NCBI RefSeq assembly: GCF_003258945.1
Contig: NZ_QLIX01000001.1
Location: 248,001 to 312,000, forward strand
Direction of reading: 5' to 3'
DNA: 64,000 nt
DNA from: Roseicella frigidaeris
GTDB lineage: Bacteria; Pseudomonadota; Alphaproteobacteria; Acetobacterales; Acetobacteraceae
Numbering within the stretch: position 1 is the stretch's first letter; each line of letters begins with the position of its first letter. The notes under the pieces were generated by a model that saw only the letters and a program-made list of their open reading frames with translations, made no database searches and was not told the DNA's origin. Positions 49,176 to 58,455 of the stretch are shown here, piece by piece. The position numbers were made by a program, and so were the translations under genes.

Positions 49176-49769
49176 TCAGTCGCGCGGGCGGCCCGGCAGC
49201 GTCATCTGCTGCGCCGCGCGCAGGAAGGCCTCCTGCCCGGCCAGGAAGGCATCGAAGCCGCTGCGCAGCAATTGCTGCTGCGCCGCGATCATTCCCACCG
49301 GATCGGCGAGGCGCAGCAGCTCCTGCCCGATCCGAAGCTGCAGGCGCAGCGTGTCGTTGAAGAGGCCGGCGATGGCCCGCGGCATCTCCTGCAGCGCCGC
49401 CGTCGCCTCGGCGGGCTGCGGCAAGGCCTGTGTCATCCGCTCCGTGCCCTCGCGCAGCGCCTCGGCGGCCTGCCGGCCGCTCGCGGCCGCGATGGTGACG
49501 CCCTCGCTGCCGGCCTCGGCGGCGCGCTCCAGGGCCTCGGACGCCAGCGCGCCACCCTGGCGGGCCGCCTCCACCTGTTGCTCGACAACGGTTCGCACGG
49601 CCTCGGCCACCACGGCATCCGCCTTCGGCGCACCGTCCGCCATGGCCTCCGCGGCCTGGCCGGCCCGGCGCACCGGCTCGCCGCTCGCCTGCGCCGCGGC
49701 CCGCCGGCGGCCCTGCGATGGGGTGGCGCGGGTCTCCGGTCGGGAGGGCGGGGTCCTGTGCTGAGCCAT
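49176..49769 (-). CDS. Phasin-like granule-associated protein
   Basis: 197 residues from the ATG at 49769, with AGGAAGGAA ten bases upstream. The first 40 residues are Arg/Pro/Ala-rich and disordered (SRPETRATPSQGRRRAAAQA); the rest is one long Ala/Gln/Glu helix region ending PRAIAGLFNDTLRLQLRIGQ and LADPVGMIAAQQQLLRSGFD, then AGQEAFLRAAQQ, a pattern seen in phasins that coat polyhydroxyalkanoate granules. There are no Cys and no membrane helix. No pha gene is in the window, so this rests on composition and the C-terminal pattern. Confidence 0.55.
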   Translation of the reverse strand: MAQHRTPPSRPETRATPSQGRRRAAAQASGEPVRRAGQAAEAMADGAPKADAVVAEAVRTVVEQQVEAARQGGALASEALERAAEAGSEGVTIAAASGRQAAEALREGTERMTQALPQPAEATAALQEMPRAIAGLFNDTLRLQLRIGQELLRLADPVGMIAAQQQLLRSGFDAFLAGQEAFLRAAQQMTLPGRPRD

Positions 49770-49880
49770 GGCTCGATTCCTTCCTGCCTGCCGCGGGTGG
49801 CAGCCCGTATTGGAATGGGTTCGATCCGGAACGTCGAAGAGTGCCGCGCAGCAATACGAGGTATGATTGGGTACTCGCGG

Positions 49881-49920
49881 CTGCAACACCTTGTCCAGGT
49901 TGCAGTTGCACCGCAACATG
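49881..49920 (-). promoter_or_regulatory. TGC-rich region upstream of the phasin-like gene
   Basis: On the minus strand this reads GTTGCGGTGCAACTGCAACC and then GGTGTTGCAG, four TGC triplets in 40 bases with the inverted pair GTTGC/GCAAC around ACC (49905-49917). PhaR regulators bind TGC-rich sites before phasin genes in Alphaproteobacteria, so this could be such a site. The rest of the gap 49770-50051 includes an AT-rich stretch (GAAGAATAATTCATCTAATG) that may carry promoters for both divergent genes. Confidence 0.35.
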
Positions 49921-50051
49921 AAGAATAATTCATCTAATGGGGCGCTCCCGGCTTCCATCCGCCGGGGCTTGCCCTGGCGGTCGGCACGGTCCATGCCCTC
50001 CTGCCCGACGGCGCGACCCCCGCCGGCGCAGCAACCATCCAGGGTGAGCCG

Positions 50052-51122
50052 ATGCAGGCGGTGCTGACCGTCGATCTCGACGCCGTGGCCGCGAATTGGC
50101 GCCTGCTGCGGGACCGCGCGGCGCCGGGCCGCGTCGCCGGCGTGGTGAAGGCGGATGCCTATGGCCTCGGCGCCGCCGCGGTCGGCCGGGCGCTGGTCGC
50201 GGCAGGGTGCCGGGATTTCTTCGTCGCGCATCTCGCCGAGGGCATGGCGCTGCGGGCGGCGATCGGGCCGGGGCCCTCGATCGCCGTGCTGAACGGCTTC
50301 GCCCCCGGCCGGGACGAGGATGCCGGGCTGCTGCCGGTGCTGAACGGGCTCGGCGACGTCGCGGCCTGGGCCGCTGCCGCCGCGGTGGCGGGCAGGCAAC
50401 TTCCCGTGCTGCTGCACGTCGATACCGGGATGGCGCGGCTTGGCCTGCCGCCGGCCGAGCTCGAGGCCCTGGCCGCCGATCCGACGCGCCTGACGGGGCT
50501 TGCCTTGCAGGCCGTCATGACCCACCTCGCCTGCGCCGACGCGCCGGAGCACCCGCTGAATGCCGAGCAATCCGCCCGCTTCGCCGCCATCCGCGCCCGG
50601 CTGCCCGCCGCGCCGGCCAGCTTCGCCAATTCCTCCGGCCTCTTCCTCGGGCCTGGCTTCGCCTCCGACCTCGCCCGGCCCGGCTGCGCCCTTTACGGCA
50701 TCAACCCGACGCCCGGCCGGCCCAACCCGATGCGGCAGGCCGTGACGCTGGCCGCGCCGGTGCTGCAGGTGCGCGAGGTGCCGGCCGGCACGCCGGTCGG
50801 CTATGGTGCGGGCTGGGCGGCGCCGCGGCCGAGCCGGATCGCCACCGTTGCCGCGGGTTATGCCGATGGCTACCTTCGCAGCCTGTCCGGGCGCGCCGTC
50901 GGCATGGTCCGCGGGCGTCCGGCGCCCCTGGTCGGCCGGGTGTCCATGGACCTCATCACCTTCGACGTGACCGATCTGCCCGCGCTGCAACCGGGCGAGA
51001 TGGTGCAGCTCATCGGCCCCGGCAACACGCCGGACGAAGTCGCCGAGCGGGCCGGCACCATCGGCTACGAGATCCTCACCGGCCTTGGCGGACGCTATCG
51101 CCGCGACTATCGCGCTGCCTGA
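50052..51122 (+). CDS. alr: Alanine racemase
   Basis: 356 residues. The PLP lysine is in RVAGVVKADAYGLGAAAVGR near residue 34; the fold-III barrel continues with LLHVDTGMARLGL and the PLP-phosphate region FANSSGLFLGPGFASDLARP. The second catalytic base Tyr is in TPVGYGAGWAAPRPSRIATV, and VGRVSMDLITFDVTD follows. It makes D-alanine for peptidoglycan. The stop overlaps the mlaE start (TGATG). alr after dnaB is conserved in Alphaproteobacteria. Confidence 0.96.
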   Translation: MQAVLTVDLDAVAANWRLLRDRAAPGRVAGVVKADAYGLGAAAVGRALVAAGCRDFFVAHLAEGMALRAAIGPGPSIAVLNGFAPGRDEDAGLLPVLNGLGDVAAWAAAAAVAGRQLPVLLHVDTGMARLGLPPAELEALAADPTRLTGLALQAVMTHLACADAPEHPLNAEQSARFAAIRARLPAAPASFANSSGLFLGPGFASDLARPGCALYGINPTPGRPNPMRQAVTLAAPVLQVREVPAGTPVGYGAGWAAPRPSRIATVAAGYADGYLRSLSGRAVGMVRGRPAPLVGRVSMDLITFDVTDLPALQPGEMVQLIGPGNTPDEVAERAGTIGYEILTGLGGRYRRDYRAA

Positions 51123-51910
51123 TGGACACCTTCCTGCTCGATCCGCTGGCCGCGCTCGGCCGCGCCACCTTCGCCCTCTGCCGCACGGTCGGCAACGTCA
51201 CCCTCTTCGCGCTGGCGGGGCTGAGCCATGTGGTCCGGCCGCCCTATTACGGCCGGATGTTCTGGCGCGCCTTCATCGAGATCGCCTGGTTCTCCCTGCC
51301 GGTCGTCGCGCTCACCGCGCTGTTCACCGGCATGGTGCTGGCGCTGCAGAGCTATACCGGCTTCGCCCGCTTCAACGCGCAATCGGCCATCGCCAGCGTC
51401 GTCGTCATATCGCTCACGCGCGAGCTGGGGCCGGTGCTCGCCTCGCTGATGGTGGCGGGGCGGATCGGCGCCAGCTTCGCCGCCGAGATCGGCACCATGC
51501 GGGTGACGGACCAGATCGACGCGCTGACCACGCTCTCGACCGATCCGATGAAGTACCTGGTGGCGCCGCGGCTGCTGGCGGCCATCATCGCCCTGCCGCT
51601 GCTGGTGCTGGTGGCGGATATCCTCGGCGTCATGGGCGGCTGGCTGATCGGCACCTACAAGCTCGGCTTCGTCTCCGCCGCCTATCTGAAATCCACCTTC
51701 GACTACCTGCAGGCGGAGGACGTGATCTCGGGCCTGGTGAAGGCGAGCGTCTTCGGCTTCGTCATCGCGTTGATGGGCACCTGGTGCGGCTACAACTCGA
51801 AGGGCGGCGCGCAGGGCGTCGGCGGCGCCACCACCACGGCCGTCGTCGCCTCCTCCATCCTCATCCTGGCGCTCGACTACGTGCTGACCGAGGCGTTCTT
51901 CGCGCGATGA
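51122..51910 (+). CDS. mlaE: MlaE-family ABC transporter permease (phospholipid transport)
   Basis: 262 residues with five or six membrane helices. LFTGMVLALQSYTGFARFNA, SLTRELGPVLASLMVAGRIG and ASFAAEIGTMRVTDQIDALT (the MlaE coupling helix) and the late GTWCGYNSKGGAQGVGGATT identify the family, which moves phospholipids between the membranes. Translation starts inside the alr stop and ends in an ATGA overlap with mlaF, so the three are strictly coupled. The mlaD gene is not in the window. Confidence 0.94.
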   Translation: MDTFLLDPLAALGRATFALCRTVGNVTLFALAGLSHVVRPPYYGRMFWRAFIEIAWFSLPVVALTALFTGMVLALQSYTGFARFNAQSAIASVVVISLTRELGPVLASLMVAGRIGASFAAEIGTMRVTDQIDALTTLSTDPMKYLVAPRLLAAIIALPLLVLVADILGVMGGWLIGTYKLGFVSAAYLKSTFDYLQAEDVISGLVKASVFGFVIALMGTWCGYNSKGGAQGVGGATTTAVVASSILILALDYVLTEAFFAR

Positions 51911-52728
51911 GGGACATGGCCGACCCGGCGACCCGCCCCGCCGACCGTCCCGCCGCCTCTGGCGTGCCGAAGATCCGCATGCGCGGGGTGCGGAAGGCCT
52001 TCGGCGCCAAGCAGGTGCTCGACGGCGTCGATCTCGACATCGCCGCCGGGCGGTCCATGGTGATCCTCGGCGGCTCGGGCAGCGGCAAGTCGGTGACGAT
52101 CAAGTGCATCCTCGGCCTGATCCAGCCGGATGCCGGGCTGATCGAGGTGGACGGCAAGGACGTGCTGCATATGTCCCGCGCCGAGCGCGAGGCGCTCGGC
52201 GACCGCATCGGCATGCTGTTCCAGAACGGCGCACTGTTCGACAGCCTGCCGGTCTGGGAGAATGTCTGCTTCAAGCTGCTGGCGCAGAACCGCATCACCC
52301 GCGCCCAAGCGCGCGACAAGGCGGCGGAGGTGCTGGCGCAGGTCGGGCTCGACGGCTCGGTGGGCGACCTCTCGCCGGCCGAGCTCTCGGGCGGCATGCA
52401 GAAGCGCGTGGCGCTGGCCCGTGCCATCGCGGCGCGGCCCGACATCATCTTCTTCGACGAGCCGACCACCGGGCTCGACCCGATCATGGGCGCGGTGATC
52501 GACGGGCTGATCGTCGATTGCGTGAAGCGGCTGGGGGCGACGGCGGTCTCCATCACCCATGACATGGCGAGCGCGCGCCGCATCGGCGACGACGCCGCCA
52601 TGCTCTACCGGGGCAAGATCGTCTGGACCGGCCCGGCCGGCACGCTCGGCCATAGCGGCAATGCCATGGTCGACCAGTTCGCCAATGGCGAGCGCGAAGG
52701 GCCGATCCATATGGAGCTGCGGCGGTAG
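51907..52728 (+). CDS. mlaF: MlaF-family ABC transporter ATP-binding protein
   Basis: 273 residues. Walker A is ILGGSGSGKSVTIKCILGLI, Q-loop GMLFQNGALFDSLPVWENVC, signature SPAELSGGMQKRVALARAIA, Walker B DIIFFDEPTTGLDPIMGAVI and switch His in VSITHDMASARRIGDDAAML. MlaF powers MlaE for outer-membrane lipid asymmetry. An in-frame ATG at 51916 is an alternative start. A small lipoprotein gene follows after 5 bases and may belong to the same unit. Confidence 0.94.
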   Translation: MRDMADPATRPADRPAASGVPKIRMRGVRKAFGAKQVLDGVDLDIAAGRSMVILGGSGSGKSVTIKCILGLIQPDAGLIEVDGKDVLHMSRAEREALGDRIGMLFQNGALFDSLPVWENVCFKLLAQNRITRAQARDKAAEVLAQVGLDGSVGDLSPAELSGGMQKRVALARAIAARPDIIFFDEPTTGLDPIMGAVIDGLIVDCVKRLGATAVSITHDMASARRIGDDAAMLYRGKIVWTGPAGTLGHSGNAMVDQFANGEREGPIHMELRR

Positions 52729-52733
52729 GGCGG

Positions 52734-53117
52734 ATGGCGGGCCGCGCCGCCTCCCGGCTGGCGACCCGGCTGGGGGCGGGCCTGCTGCTGGCCGGCTGCG
52801 CCATGGGCACGCGGCCGGAGCCAGGCCCGGAGGGCGGCCATCCCGCGCTCCGCTTCGCCCGCGACGTCCATCTCCCCGGCGCGCTCGGCAACGACTGGTC
52901 CTTCCCCGCCGGCTCGGTGCTGGTGGGGGACCGGCGACGGGTGGCCGATGACGAATTGCTCTATTGCGGCCCGATGGTGATCCGCGACCTGCGCACCGAG
53001 ACGCGCCCGACCTGCGTCATCCGCCGCGGCGACACGCTGTTCATCAATGCCGACCGGCTGCAGGTCGGCTTCGAGCGGCATCTCCCCAGCGGGGTGCTGG
53101 AAGAGATCCGGCCCTGA
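52734..53117 (+). CDS. Small lipoprotein, unknown function
   Basis: 127 residues. SRLATRLGAGLLLAGCAMG is a lipoprotein signal with the LAGC lipobox (Cys about residue 22). The mature domain (DVHLPGALGNDWSFPAGSVL, then LYCGPMVIRDLRTETRPTC with a probable Cys pair, ending LPSGVLEEIRP) is not recognised. It begins 5 bases after mlaF and is convergent with hrpB 7 bases on. Its position with the mlaEF genes is suggestive of an envelope role, but that is inference. Confidence 0.7.
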   Translation: MAGRAASRLATRLGAGLLLAGCAMGTRPEPGPEGGHPALRFARDVHLPGALGNDWSFPAGSVLVGDRRRVADDELLYCGPMVIRDLRTETRPTCVIRRGDTLFINADRLQVGFERHLPSGVLEEIRP

Positions 53118-53124
53118 GCCGGGC

Positions 53125-55641
53125 TCAGCCCCTCGGTCCGCGCTCCGGCCTGGGCGTCGCCAGGGCCGGGTCCTCCGGCCAGTCGTGCTTCGGATAGCGC
53201 CCGCGCATATCCTTGCGGGCATCCCGCCAGCCGCCCTTCCAGAACCCCGCCAGATCGCCGGTGACGGCGATCGGCCGCCCGGCCGGGGAGAGCAGCGCCA
53301 CCTGCAGCGGCACCCGCCCGCCGGCGAGCGGCGGTAGGCCCGCCAGCCCGTAGAGATGCTGCGCCCGCGCCTCCAGCGTCGGCACCTCGCCGGCATAGTC
53401 GATGGCGGCGCTGCGCCCGGCCAGCAGGGGCAGGCGCGGCGGCAACGCAGCATCGAGGCGCCGCCGCTGCTCCCAATCCAGCGCCTGCAGCAGCAGGTCG
53501 GGCAGGTTCAGCCCGGCCAGCTCCGAGAGCTTCGTCATCCCGTGCAGATGCGGCGCCAGCCAGTCCTGCACCGTGGCGATCAGCGCGGCATCGGCCAAAT
53601 CGGGCCAGCCCGTCTCCCCGGCCCGGCGCATCCAGCCGACCCGTGCCTGCACCTGCCGCGCGGCTCCGCTCCAGGGCAGGTCGCGCAGCCCGCGCTCGGC
53701 GACGGCGGCGGCGAGGGCGGCCGCCGTTGCCGCCGGATCGGCCTGCGGCAGGGTCGTCTCCTCCAGCACCAGCGGCCCGAAGCGCAGCCGGCGGCGGGCG
53801 AGCACGGCGCCGGCCCGGGCATCGAAGGCGGCGCCCTCCTCCCGCACGAAGCGCTCGGGGAAGCGCGCCTCCAGCGCCGCGCGGTCGAGCGGCGCGGCCA
53901 TGCGGATGCGCGCCTCCGTCCCCAGCAATTCGAGATCGGCGACGGCCAGCAGCGGCGCCTTGGTCAGCGGGTCGGTCGCCGGCAGCCGCGCGCCCTGGCC
54001 CGATGCGAGGCGGAAGGCGCCGGCCATGACGCCGCGCCGGGCGGCGATGCGGTCGGGGAAGCCGGCGGCGAGCAGGGCGCCAGCATCGCCCTCGGGCGGC
54101 GTCGAGCCATGCACGCCCAGCCGCCGCCGGTGCAGCGCCGCGGCGCGGCGGATGCGCTGCACCGCGCCCCGGTCGGCCTCCGCGTGGTCGCCGCCATGCA
54201 GCAGGTCGAGCCGCAGGGTGATGTCGGCCGGTACCTCCCGCCGGTCGGGGCCGCGCGACGGGCCGCGGCGGATCGGGTCGCGCTCCTCCAGCAGGGCGGC
54301 GAGGTCGGCGGCCAGCGCCTTCTCGCCCTCGCTGCCGGCCGCGGCCAGCATGCGGGCGAGGCGGGGATGGGTGCCAAGCCGGGCCATGCGGCGGCCGATG
54401 GCGGTGACCTTGCCCGCCGCATCCAGCGCGTCGAGATCGGCGAGCAGCGCCCGGGCGGCGGCGAGCGCGCCGGCGGGCGGCGGGTCGAGCCAGGCGAGGT
54501 CCCCCGACGCCGCGCCCCAGGCGGCGAGGTCGAGGGCGAGGCCCGACAGCTCCTCCTCCAGGATCGCCGGCCGGTCCTGCGGCGCCAGGCCGCGATGCAG
54601 CGCCTCGGACCAGAGCCGGATGGCGACGCCCGGCGCGGTGCGGCCGGCGCGGCCGGCCCGCTGCTCGGCCGCCGCCCGGCTGATCCGGACGGTGGCGAGG
54701 CGCGCCAGCCCGGTCGCCGGATCGAGCCGCGGGGTGCGGCGGAAGCCGCCATCGACCACGATGCGCACGCCGGGGACGGTCAGCGAGGTCTCGGCGATCG
54801 AGGTCGCCAGCACCACCTTGCGGCGCGGATCCGGTCCCGGGAGCGGGTTCAGCGCCCGGTCCTGCTCGGCCGGCGGCATCTCGCCATGCAGCGGCAGCAC
54901 CTCCGCCTCGACGCCGCCGAGCCGCTCGGCGGTGCGGCGGATCTCGCCCCAGCCGGGGAGGAAGGCGAGGACGTCGCCCGGATGCGCCCGCAGCGCCTCG
55001 CGGATCGCCCCGGCCATGGCCTCGGGCAGGTCGCGGGGGTCGCGCAGGTCGCGCGGCCGGTGCTCGATGGCGACGGGAAAGGCGCGGCCGAGGCTCTCGA
55101 TGCGCGGCGCCGGCCCCGCCGGCCCGCCCATCAGCCCGGCGAAGGCGCCGCCATCGAGCGTCGCCGACATCGCCAGCAGCCGCAGCTCCGGCCGCAGGGC
55201 GCGTTGCAGGTCGAGGCAGAGGGCGAGGGCGAGGTCGGTGTCGAGGTTGCGCTCATGCGCCTCGTCGAACAGGACGCCGGCGACGCCCTCGAGCCCCGGA
55301 TCGGATTGCAGCCGGCGGACCAGCAACCCCTCCGTCACCACCTCGATGCGGGTGGCGGCGGAGACGGCGCGCTCCAGCCGGGTGGCGAGGCCGATGGTCC
55401 CGCCGGGCGCCGCTTCGCCCAGCAGCTCGGCCATGCGCCGCGCCGCCGCCCGGGCGGCGACCCGGCGCGGCTCCAGCACCAGCAGCCTCCCGCCGGCGGC
55501 CCAGGGCTCCTCGCGCAGCACCAGCGGCACCAGGGTGGTCTTGCCGGCGCCCGGCGGGGCGATGAGCAGGGCGTTCGGCCCCCGGCGCAGCGCGGCGGTG
55601 AGCGCCGGCAGCGCCTCGGTCACCGGGAGGTCGGGCAGCAT
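53125..55641 (-). CDS. hrpB: ATP-dependent helicase HrpB
   Basis: 838 residues from the ATG at 55641 (MLPDLPVTEALPALTAALRR matches the HrpB start; 13 further upstream residues are possible). DEAH-box helicase motifs: I LLIAPPGAGKTTLVPLVLRE, Ia VLEPRRVAARAAARRM, II GVLFDEAHERNLD, III LLAMSATLDG, VI QRAGRAGRTAPGVAIRLWSE. HrpB-specific middle and C-terminal regions follow, ending DWPEDPALATPRPERGPRG. Its role in bacteria is poorly defined; it is a DExH RNA/DNA helicase. Full length. Confidence 0.95.
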   Translation of the reverse strand: MLPDLPVTEALPALTAALRRGPNALLIAPPGAGKTTLVPLVLREEPWAAGGRLLVLEPRRVAARAAARRMAELLGEAAPGGTIGLATRLERAVSAATRIEVVTEGLLVRRLQSDPGLEGVAGVLFDEAHERNLDTDLALALCLDLQRALRPELRLLAMSATLDGGAFAGLMGGPAGPAPRIESLGRAFPVAIEHRPRDLRDPRDLPEAMAGAIREALRAHPGDVLAFLPGWGEIRRTAERLGGVEAEVLPLHGEMPPAEQDRALNPLPGPDPRRKVVLATSIAETSLTVPGVRIVVDGGFRRTPRLDPATGLARLATVRISRAAAEQRAGRAGRTAPGVAIRLWSEALHRGLAPQDRPAILEEELSGLALDLAAWGAASGDLAWLDPPPAGALAAARALLADLDALDAAGKVTAIGRRMARLGTHPRLARMLAAAGSEGEKALAADLAALLEERDPIRRGPSRGPDRREVPADITLRLDLLHGGDHAEADRGAVQRIRRAAALHRRRLGVHGSTPPEGDAGALLAAGFPDRIAARRGVMAGAFRLASGQGARLPATDPLTKAPLLAVADLELLGTEARIRMAAPLDRAALEARFPERFVREEGAAFDARAGAVLARRRLRFGPLVLEETTLPQADPAATAAALAAAVAERGLRDLPWSGAARQVQARVGWMRRAGETGWPDLADAALIATVQDWLAPHLHGMTKLSELAGLNLPDLLLQALDWEQRRRLDAALPPRLPLLAGRSAAIDYAGEVPTLEARAQHLYGLAGLPPLAGGRVPLQVALLSPAGRPIAVTGDLAGFWKGGWRDARKDMRGRYPKHDWPEDPALATPRPERGPRG

Positions 55642-55713
55642 GCCGGGGCTTATACCGAGGGCGCCGGCGTTTGCCACCATCGGGCCGGCGGCAGCCTTCC
55701 TCCGGACGGAGGC

Positions 55714-56031
55714 TCAGCCCTCCTCCTCGTCCGCCTCGCCCTCCTCGGTCTCGTCGAGCTGGACGAGGAAGACGGCGAACTCCTCCTCGTCCTGGCCGTC
55801 GCCGCCATCGCGGGCCTCGGCCAGGCCCTCCTGCCAGCGGGTCGCCTCCTCGGCGCCGGCGGCGCGCACCAGCAGCTCGGACTGGCCGTCCCAGAGCGGC
55901 TCGCCCCCGGCCTCGAACTCCTGCAGGTCCGGCCCGATCAGGGTGGCGACCAGCTCCTCGGCCGCCTCCGGGCTCTGCTCGTGGAAGACGAGGACCGGGC
56001 GGCCGGCGACCTCGACGGTGAAGAGGGCCAT
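55714..56031 (-). CDS. Small acidic hypothetical protein
   Basis: 105 residues from the ATG at 56031, with AGGAGA ten bases upstream. It opens MALFTVEVAGRPVLVFHEQS and ends in an acidic stretch (QDEEEFAVFLVQLDETEEGE). No membrane segment or signal. Composition is strongly acidic, mean charge negative throughout, and Glu/Asp-rich at the end, like small adaptor or inhibitor proteins, but no family is recognised. It precedes hrpB on the same strand by 72 bases and may be co-transcribed. Confidence 0.7.
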   Translation of the reverse strand: MALFTVEVAGRPVLVFHEQSPEAAEELVATLIGPDLQEFEAGGEPLWDGQSELLVRAAGAEEATRWQEGLAEARDGGDGQDEEEFAVFLVQLDETEEGEADEEEG

Positions 56032-56265
56032 GGGTGGTTCTCCTGTCCTGCCGGCAGGGCGGCGACGCGCCGGCCCCACGGGCCTGTGCCTGGGCCAGCG
56101 GCCCCGTGGAAACGCGGTAGCGGCAGGCGGCCCCGGGAGTTCCGGACCGGGCGCCAGGGTTCCGCCCTCGGAACGGCCTGCGGGCGGCGACGGGAGGGAA
56201 GGAACCGCCGCGCGCCGCGCATCGGCGGCTTTGGCTGGCGGCCGATCGGGTCTATTCCCTCCGGC

Positions 56266-58383
56266 ATGGCCCGCCTGCTGCCCGTTGCCCTGTTGGCTGC
56301 CCTGCTGGCGCTGCTCGCCCCGCCCGCCCGGGCGGAGGAGAGCGCGCCCATCCGCTCGCCGCAGGGCACCGCGACCCTGGTGGCGGCCGCCGCGGCCGTG
56401 GCGCCGGGGGAGGCGGTGGATCTCGGCCTGCGCCTGCGCCTGGCGCCGGGCTGGCATGGCTATTGGCGCAATCCCGGCGATGCCGGGGCGCCGCCGGAGA
56501 TCCGGCTGCTCGCCCCGGCCGGCGCCGAGGCCGGCCCGATCCGCTGGCCGGCGCCCGCGCGCATCCCGACCGGCCCGCTGGTGAGCTTCGGCTACGAGGG
56601 CGAGGTCCTGCTGCCCTTCCGCGCCAGCATCCCGGCCGATCTGGCGCCGGGCGAGAGGCTCACCCTCGAGGCCGAGGCGAATTGGCTGGTCTGCGCCGAG
56701 CTCTGCATCCCGGAGGAGGGGCGGTTCCGCCTCAGCCTGCCGGTCGAGGCCAGCCCCCGCACCGATGGCCGCCTCGCCCCGCTCTTCGCCGCGGCCGAGG
56801 CGGCGGCGCCGCGCCCCTCGCCCTGGCCGGCCGAGGCGGTGCTGCAGGGCCGCGGCGGCAGCCTCACCCTGACCGGCGAGGCGCTGGGGCCGGGGAGCGT
56901 GAAGGAGGCCTTCTTCTTCCCGGCCGAAGGCGGGCTGCTCGACAACGCCGCGCCGCAGCCGCTGACGCTCGGGCCCGGCCGCCTGACGATCGCCCTTGGC
57001 CGGCCGGAGGGGGCGCCGATGCCGGCCAGCCTCGAGGGCGTCCTGGTCCTGACCGATGCCGGCGGGCAGCGCTCGGCCTATGCCATCGCGGCCCCGGTCG
57101 GCGCCGCGCCCGCCGCGGGAGAGGCGGCGCTGCCGCTCGGCCGGGCGCTGCTCTCGGCCTTCCTCGGCGGGCTGATCCTGAACCTGATGCCCTGCGTCTT
57201 CCCGATCCTCGCCATGAAGGCGATGGCGCTGGCCCGCCTCTCCGGCGCGGCGCGGGCGGAGGTGCGGGCGCATGCCGCGAGCTACACGCTCGGCGTGCTG
57301 GCGAGCTTCCTGGTGCTGGCCGGGCTGCTGATCGGGCTGCGCGCCGCAGGCATCGCCGCCGGCTGGGGCTTCCAGTTCACCGCGCCCGTCTTCGTCGCGG
57401 CGCTGGCCTGGCTGATCCTCGCGGTCGGGCTCAACCTCTCGGGCGTCTATGCCATCGCCGGACCGGCCGGGGCCGGCGCCGGGCTGGCGGCGCGGGGCGG
57501 CCATGCCGGCAGCTTCATGACCGGCGTGCTGGCGGTGCTGGTCGCCACCCCCTGCACCGCGCCCTTCATGGCGGCGGCCGTCGGCACCGCGCTGGCCCTG
57601 CCGGCGCCGCAGACGCTGGCCGTCTTCGCCGCGCTCGGCCTCGGCCTCGCCGCGCCCTATGCGCTGCTCGGCCTCGTCCCCGGCCTCGCCGGGCGGCTGC
57701 CGCGCCCGGGCGCCTGGATGGAGCGGCTGCGCCAGGGCCTCGCCTTCCCGATGTATGGCGCGGCGGCCTGGCTCGCCTGGGTGCTGGCGCAGCAGGCCGG
57801 GCCGGACGGGCTGGCGCTGCTGCTGGCGGGCGCGGTGCTGATCGGCTTCGCCGCCTGGGCGCTCGGCGCGGCGCAACGCGGCGCCGGCCGCGGCCGCTGG
57901 GCCGGGCGGGCGCTGGCCGGCGCCGCGGCGCTCGCGGCCCTGGCCCTGCTGCCGGGCCTCGCCGCGGCGCCGCCGCCCGCCGCCGCGGCCGAGGCGGGGG
58001 CCGAGCCCTGGTCGGCGGGGCGGGTGGCGGCGTTGCAGGCCGAGGGGCGGCCGGTCTTCGTCAACCTCACCGCCGCCTGGTGCATCACCTGCAAGGTCAA
58101 CGAGCAGCTCGTGCTGCGCTCCGGCCCGGTGCAGGCGGCCTTCGCCGCGCGCAACCTCGCCTATCTCAAGGGCGACTGGACCAATGGCGACGCGGCGATC
58201 GGGGCGCTGCTGCGCGCGCATGGGCGGGAGGGCGTGCCGCTCTACCTGCTCTACCCCGCCGGTGGCGGCGCGCCGGCGGTGCTGCCGCAGCTGCTCACCG
58301 AAGGCGTCGTCCTGCAGGCCCTGGATGGGGCGGCCCAAGGTGGGGCAGCCCTGGGTGGGATGATCCTGGGCGGCGCGGGCTGA
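56266..58383 (+). CDS. Protein-disulfide reductase of the DsbD/ScsB family
   Basis: 705 residues. A signal peptide (LLPVALLAALLALLAPPARA) leads into a periplasmic N-terminal domain with the Cys pair in NWLVCAELCIPEEG. About eight membrane helices follow, with LNLMPCVFPILAMKAMALAR and VATPCTAPFMAAAVGTALAL supplying the two transmembrane cysteines. The C-terminal thioredoxin-like domain has LTAAWCITCKVNEQLVL. Electrons pass from cytoplasmic thioredoxin through the membrane to periplasmic partners for disulphide isomerisation or cytochrome c maturation. ScsB-like N-domain makes the DsbD subtype uncertain. Confidence 0.92.
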   Translation: MARLLPVALLAALLALLAPPARAEESAPIRSPQGTATLVAAAAAVAPGEAVDLGLRLRLAPGWHGYWRNPGDAGAPPEIRLLAPAGAEAGPIRWPAPARIPTGPLVSFGYEGEVLLPFRASIPADLAPGERLTLEAEANWLVCAELCIPEEGRFRLSLPVEASPRTDGRLAPLFAAAEAAAPRPSPWPAEAVLQGRGGSLTLTGEALGPGSVKEAFFFPAEGGLLDNAAPQPLTLGPGRLTIALGRPEGAPMPASLEGVLVLTDAGGQRSAYAIAAPVGAAPAAGEAALPLGRALLSAFLGGLILNLMPCVFPILAMKAMALARLSGAARAEVRAHAASYTLGVLASFLVLAGLLIGLRAAGIAAGWGFQFTAPVFVAALAWLILAVGLNLSGVYAIAGPAGAGAGLAARGGHAGSFMTGVLAVLVATPCTAPFMAAAVGTALALPAPQTLAVFAALGLGLAAPYALLGLVPGLAGRLPRPGAWMERLRQGLAFPMYGAAAWLAWVLAQQAGPDGLALLLAGAVLIGFAAWALGAAQRGAGRGRWAGRALAGAAALAALALLPGLAAAPPPAAAAEAGAEPWSAGRVAALQAEGRPVFVNLTAAWCITCKVNEQLVLRSGPVQAAFAARNLAYLKGDWTNGDAAIGALLRAHGREGVPLYLLYPAGGGAPAVLPQLLTEGVVLQALDGAAQGGAALGGMILGGAG

Positions 58384-58393
58384 GCGCAGCCGT

Positions 58394-58414
58394 CACGGCC
58401 CTGTCGCGGCCGTG
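58394..58414 (+). terminator. Hairpin after the DsbD/ScsB gene
   Basis: CACGGCC and GGCCGTG form a 7-bp stem with a 7-base loop, 11 bases after the stop codon. A T-run is missing; weak terminator candidate. Confidence 0.35.
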
Positions 58415-58455
58415 TCATTGCCGCGTCCCGAACCCCGGGGTATCGCGGGGGGATC

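Noticed and set aside
53402-56584. Open frame of about 1060 codons opposite hrpB
   Set aside because: Composition is Ser/Arg/Ala without domains; the minus-strand hrpB frame has all DEAH motifs.
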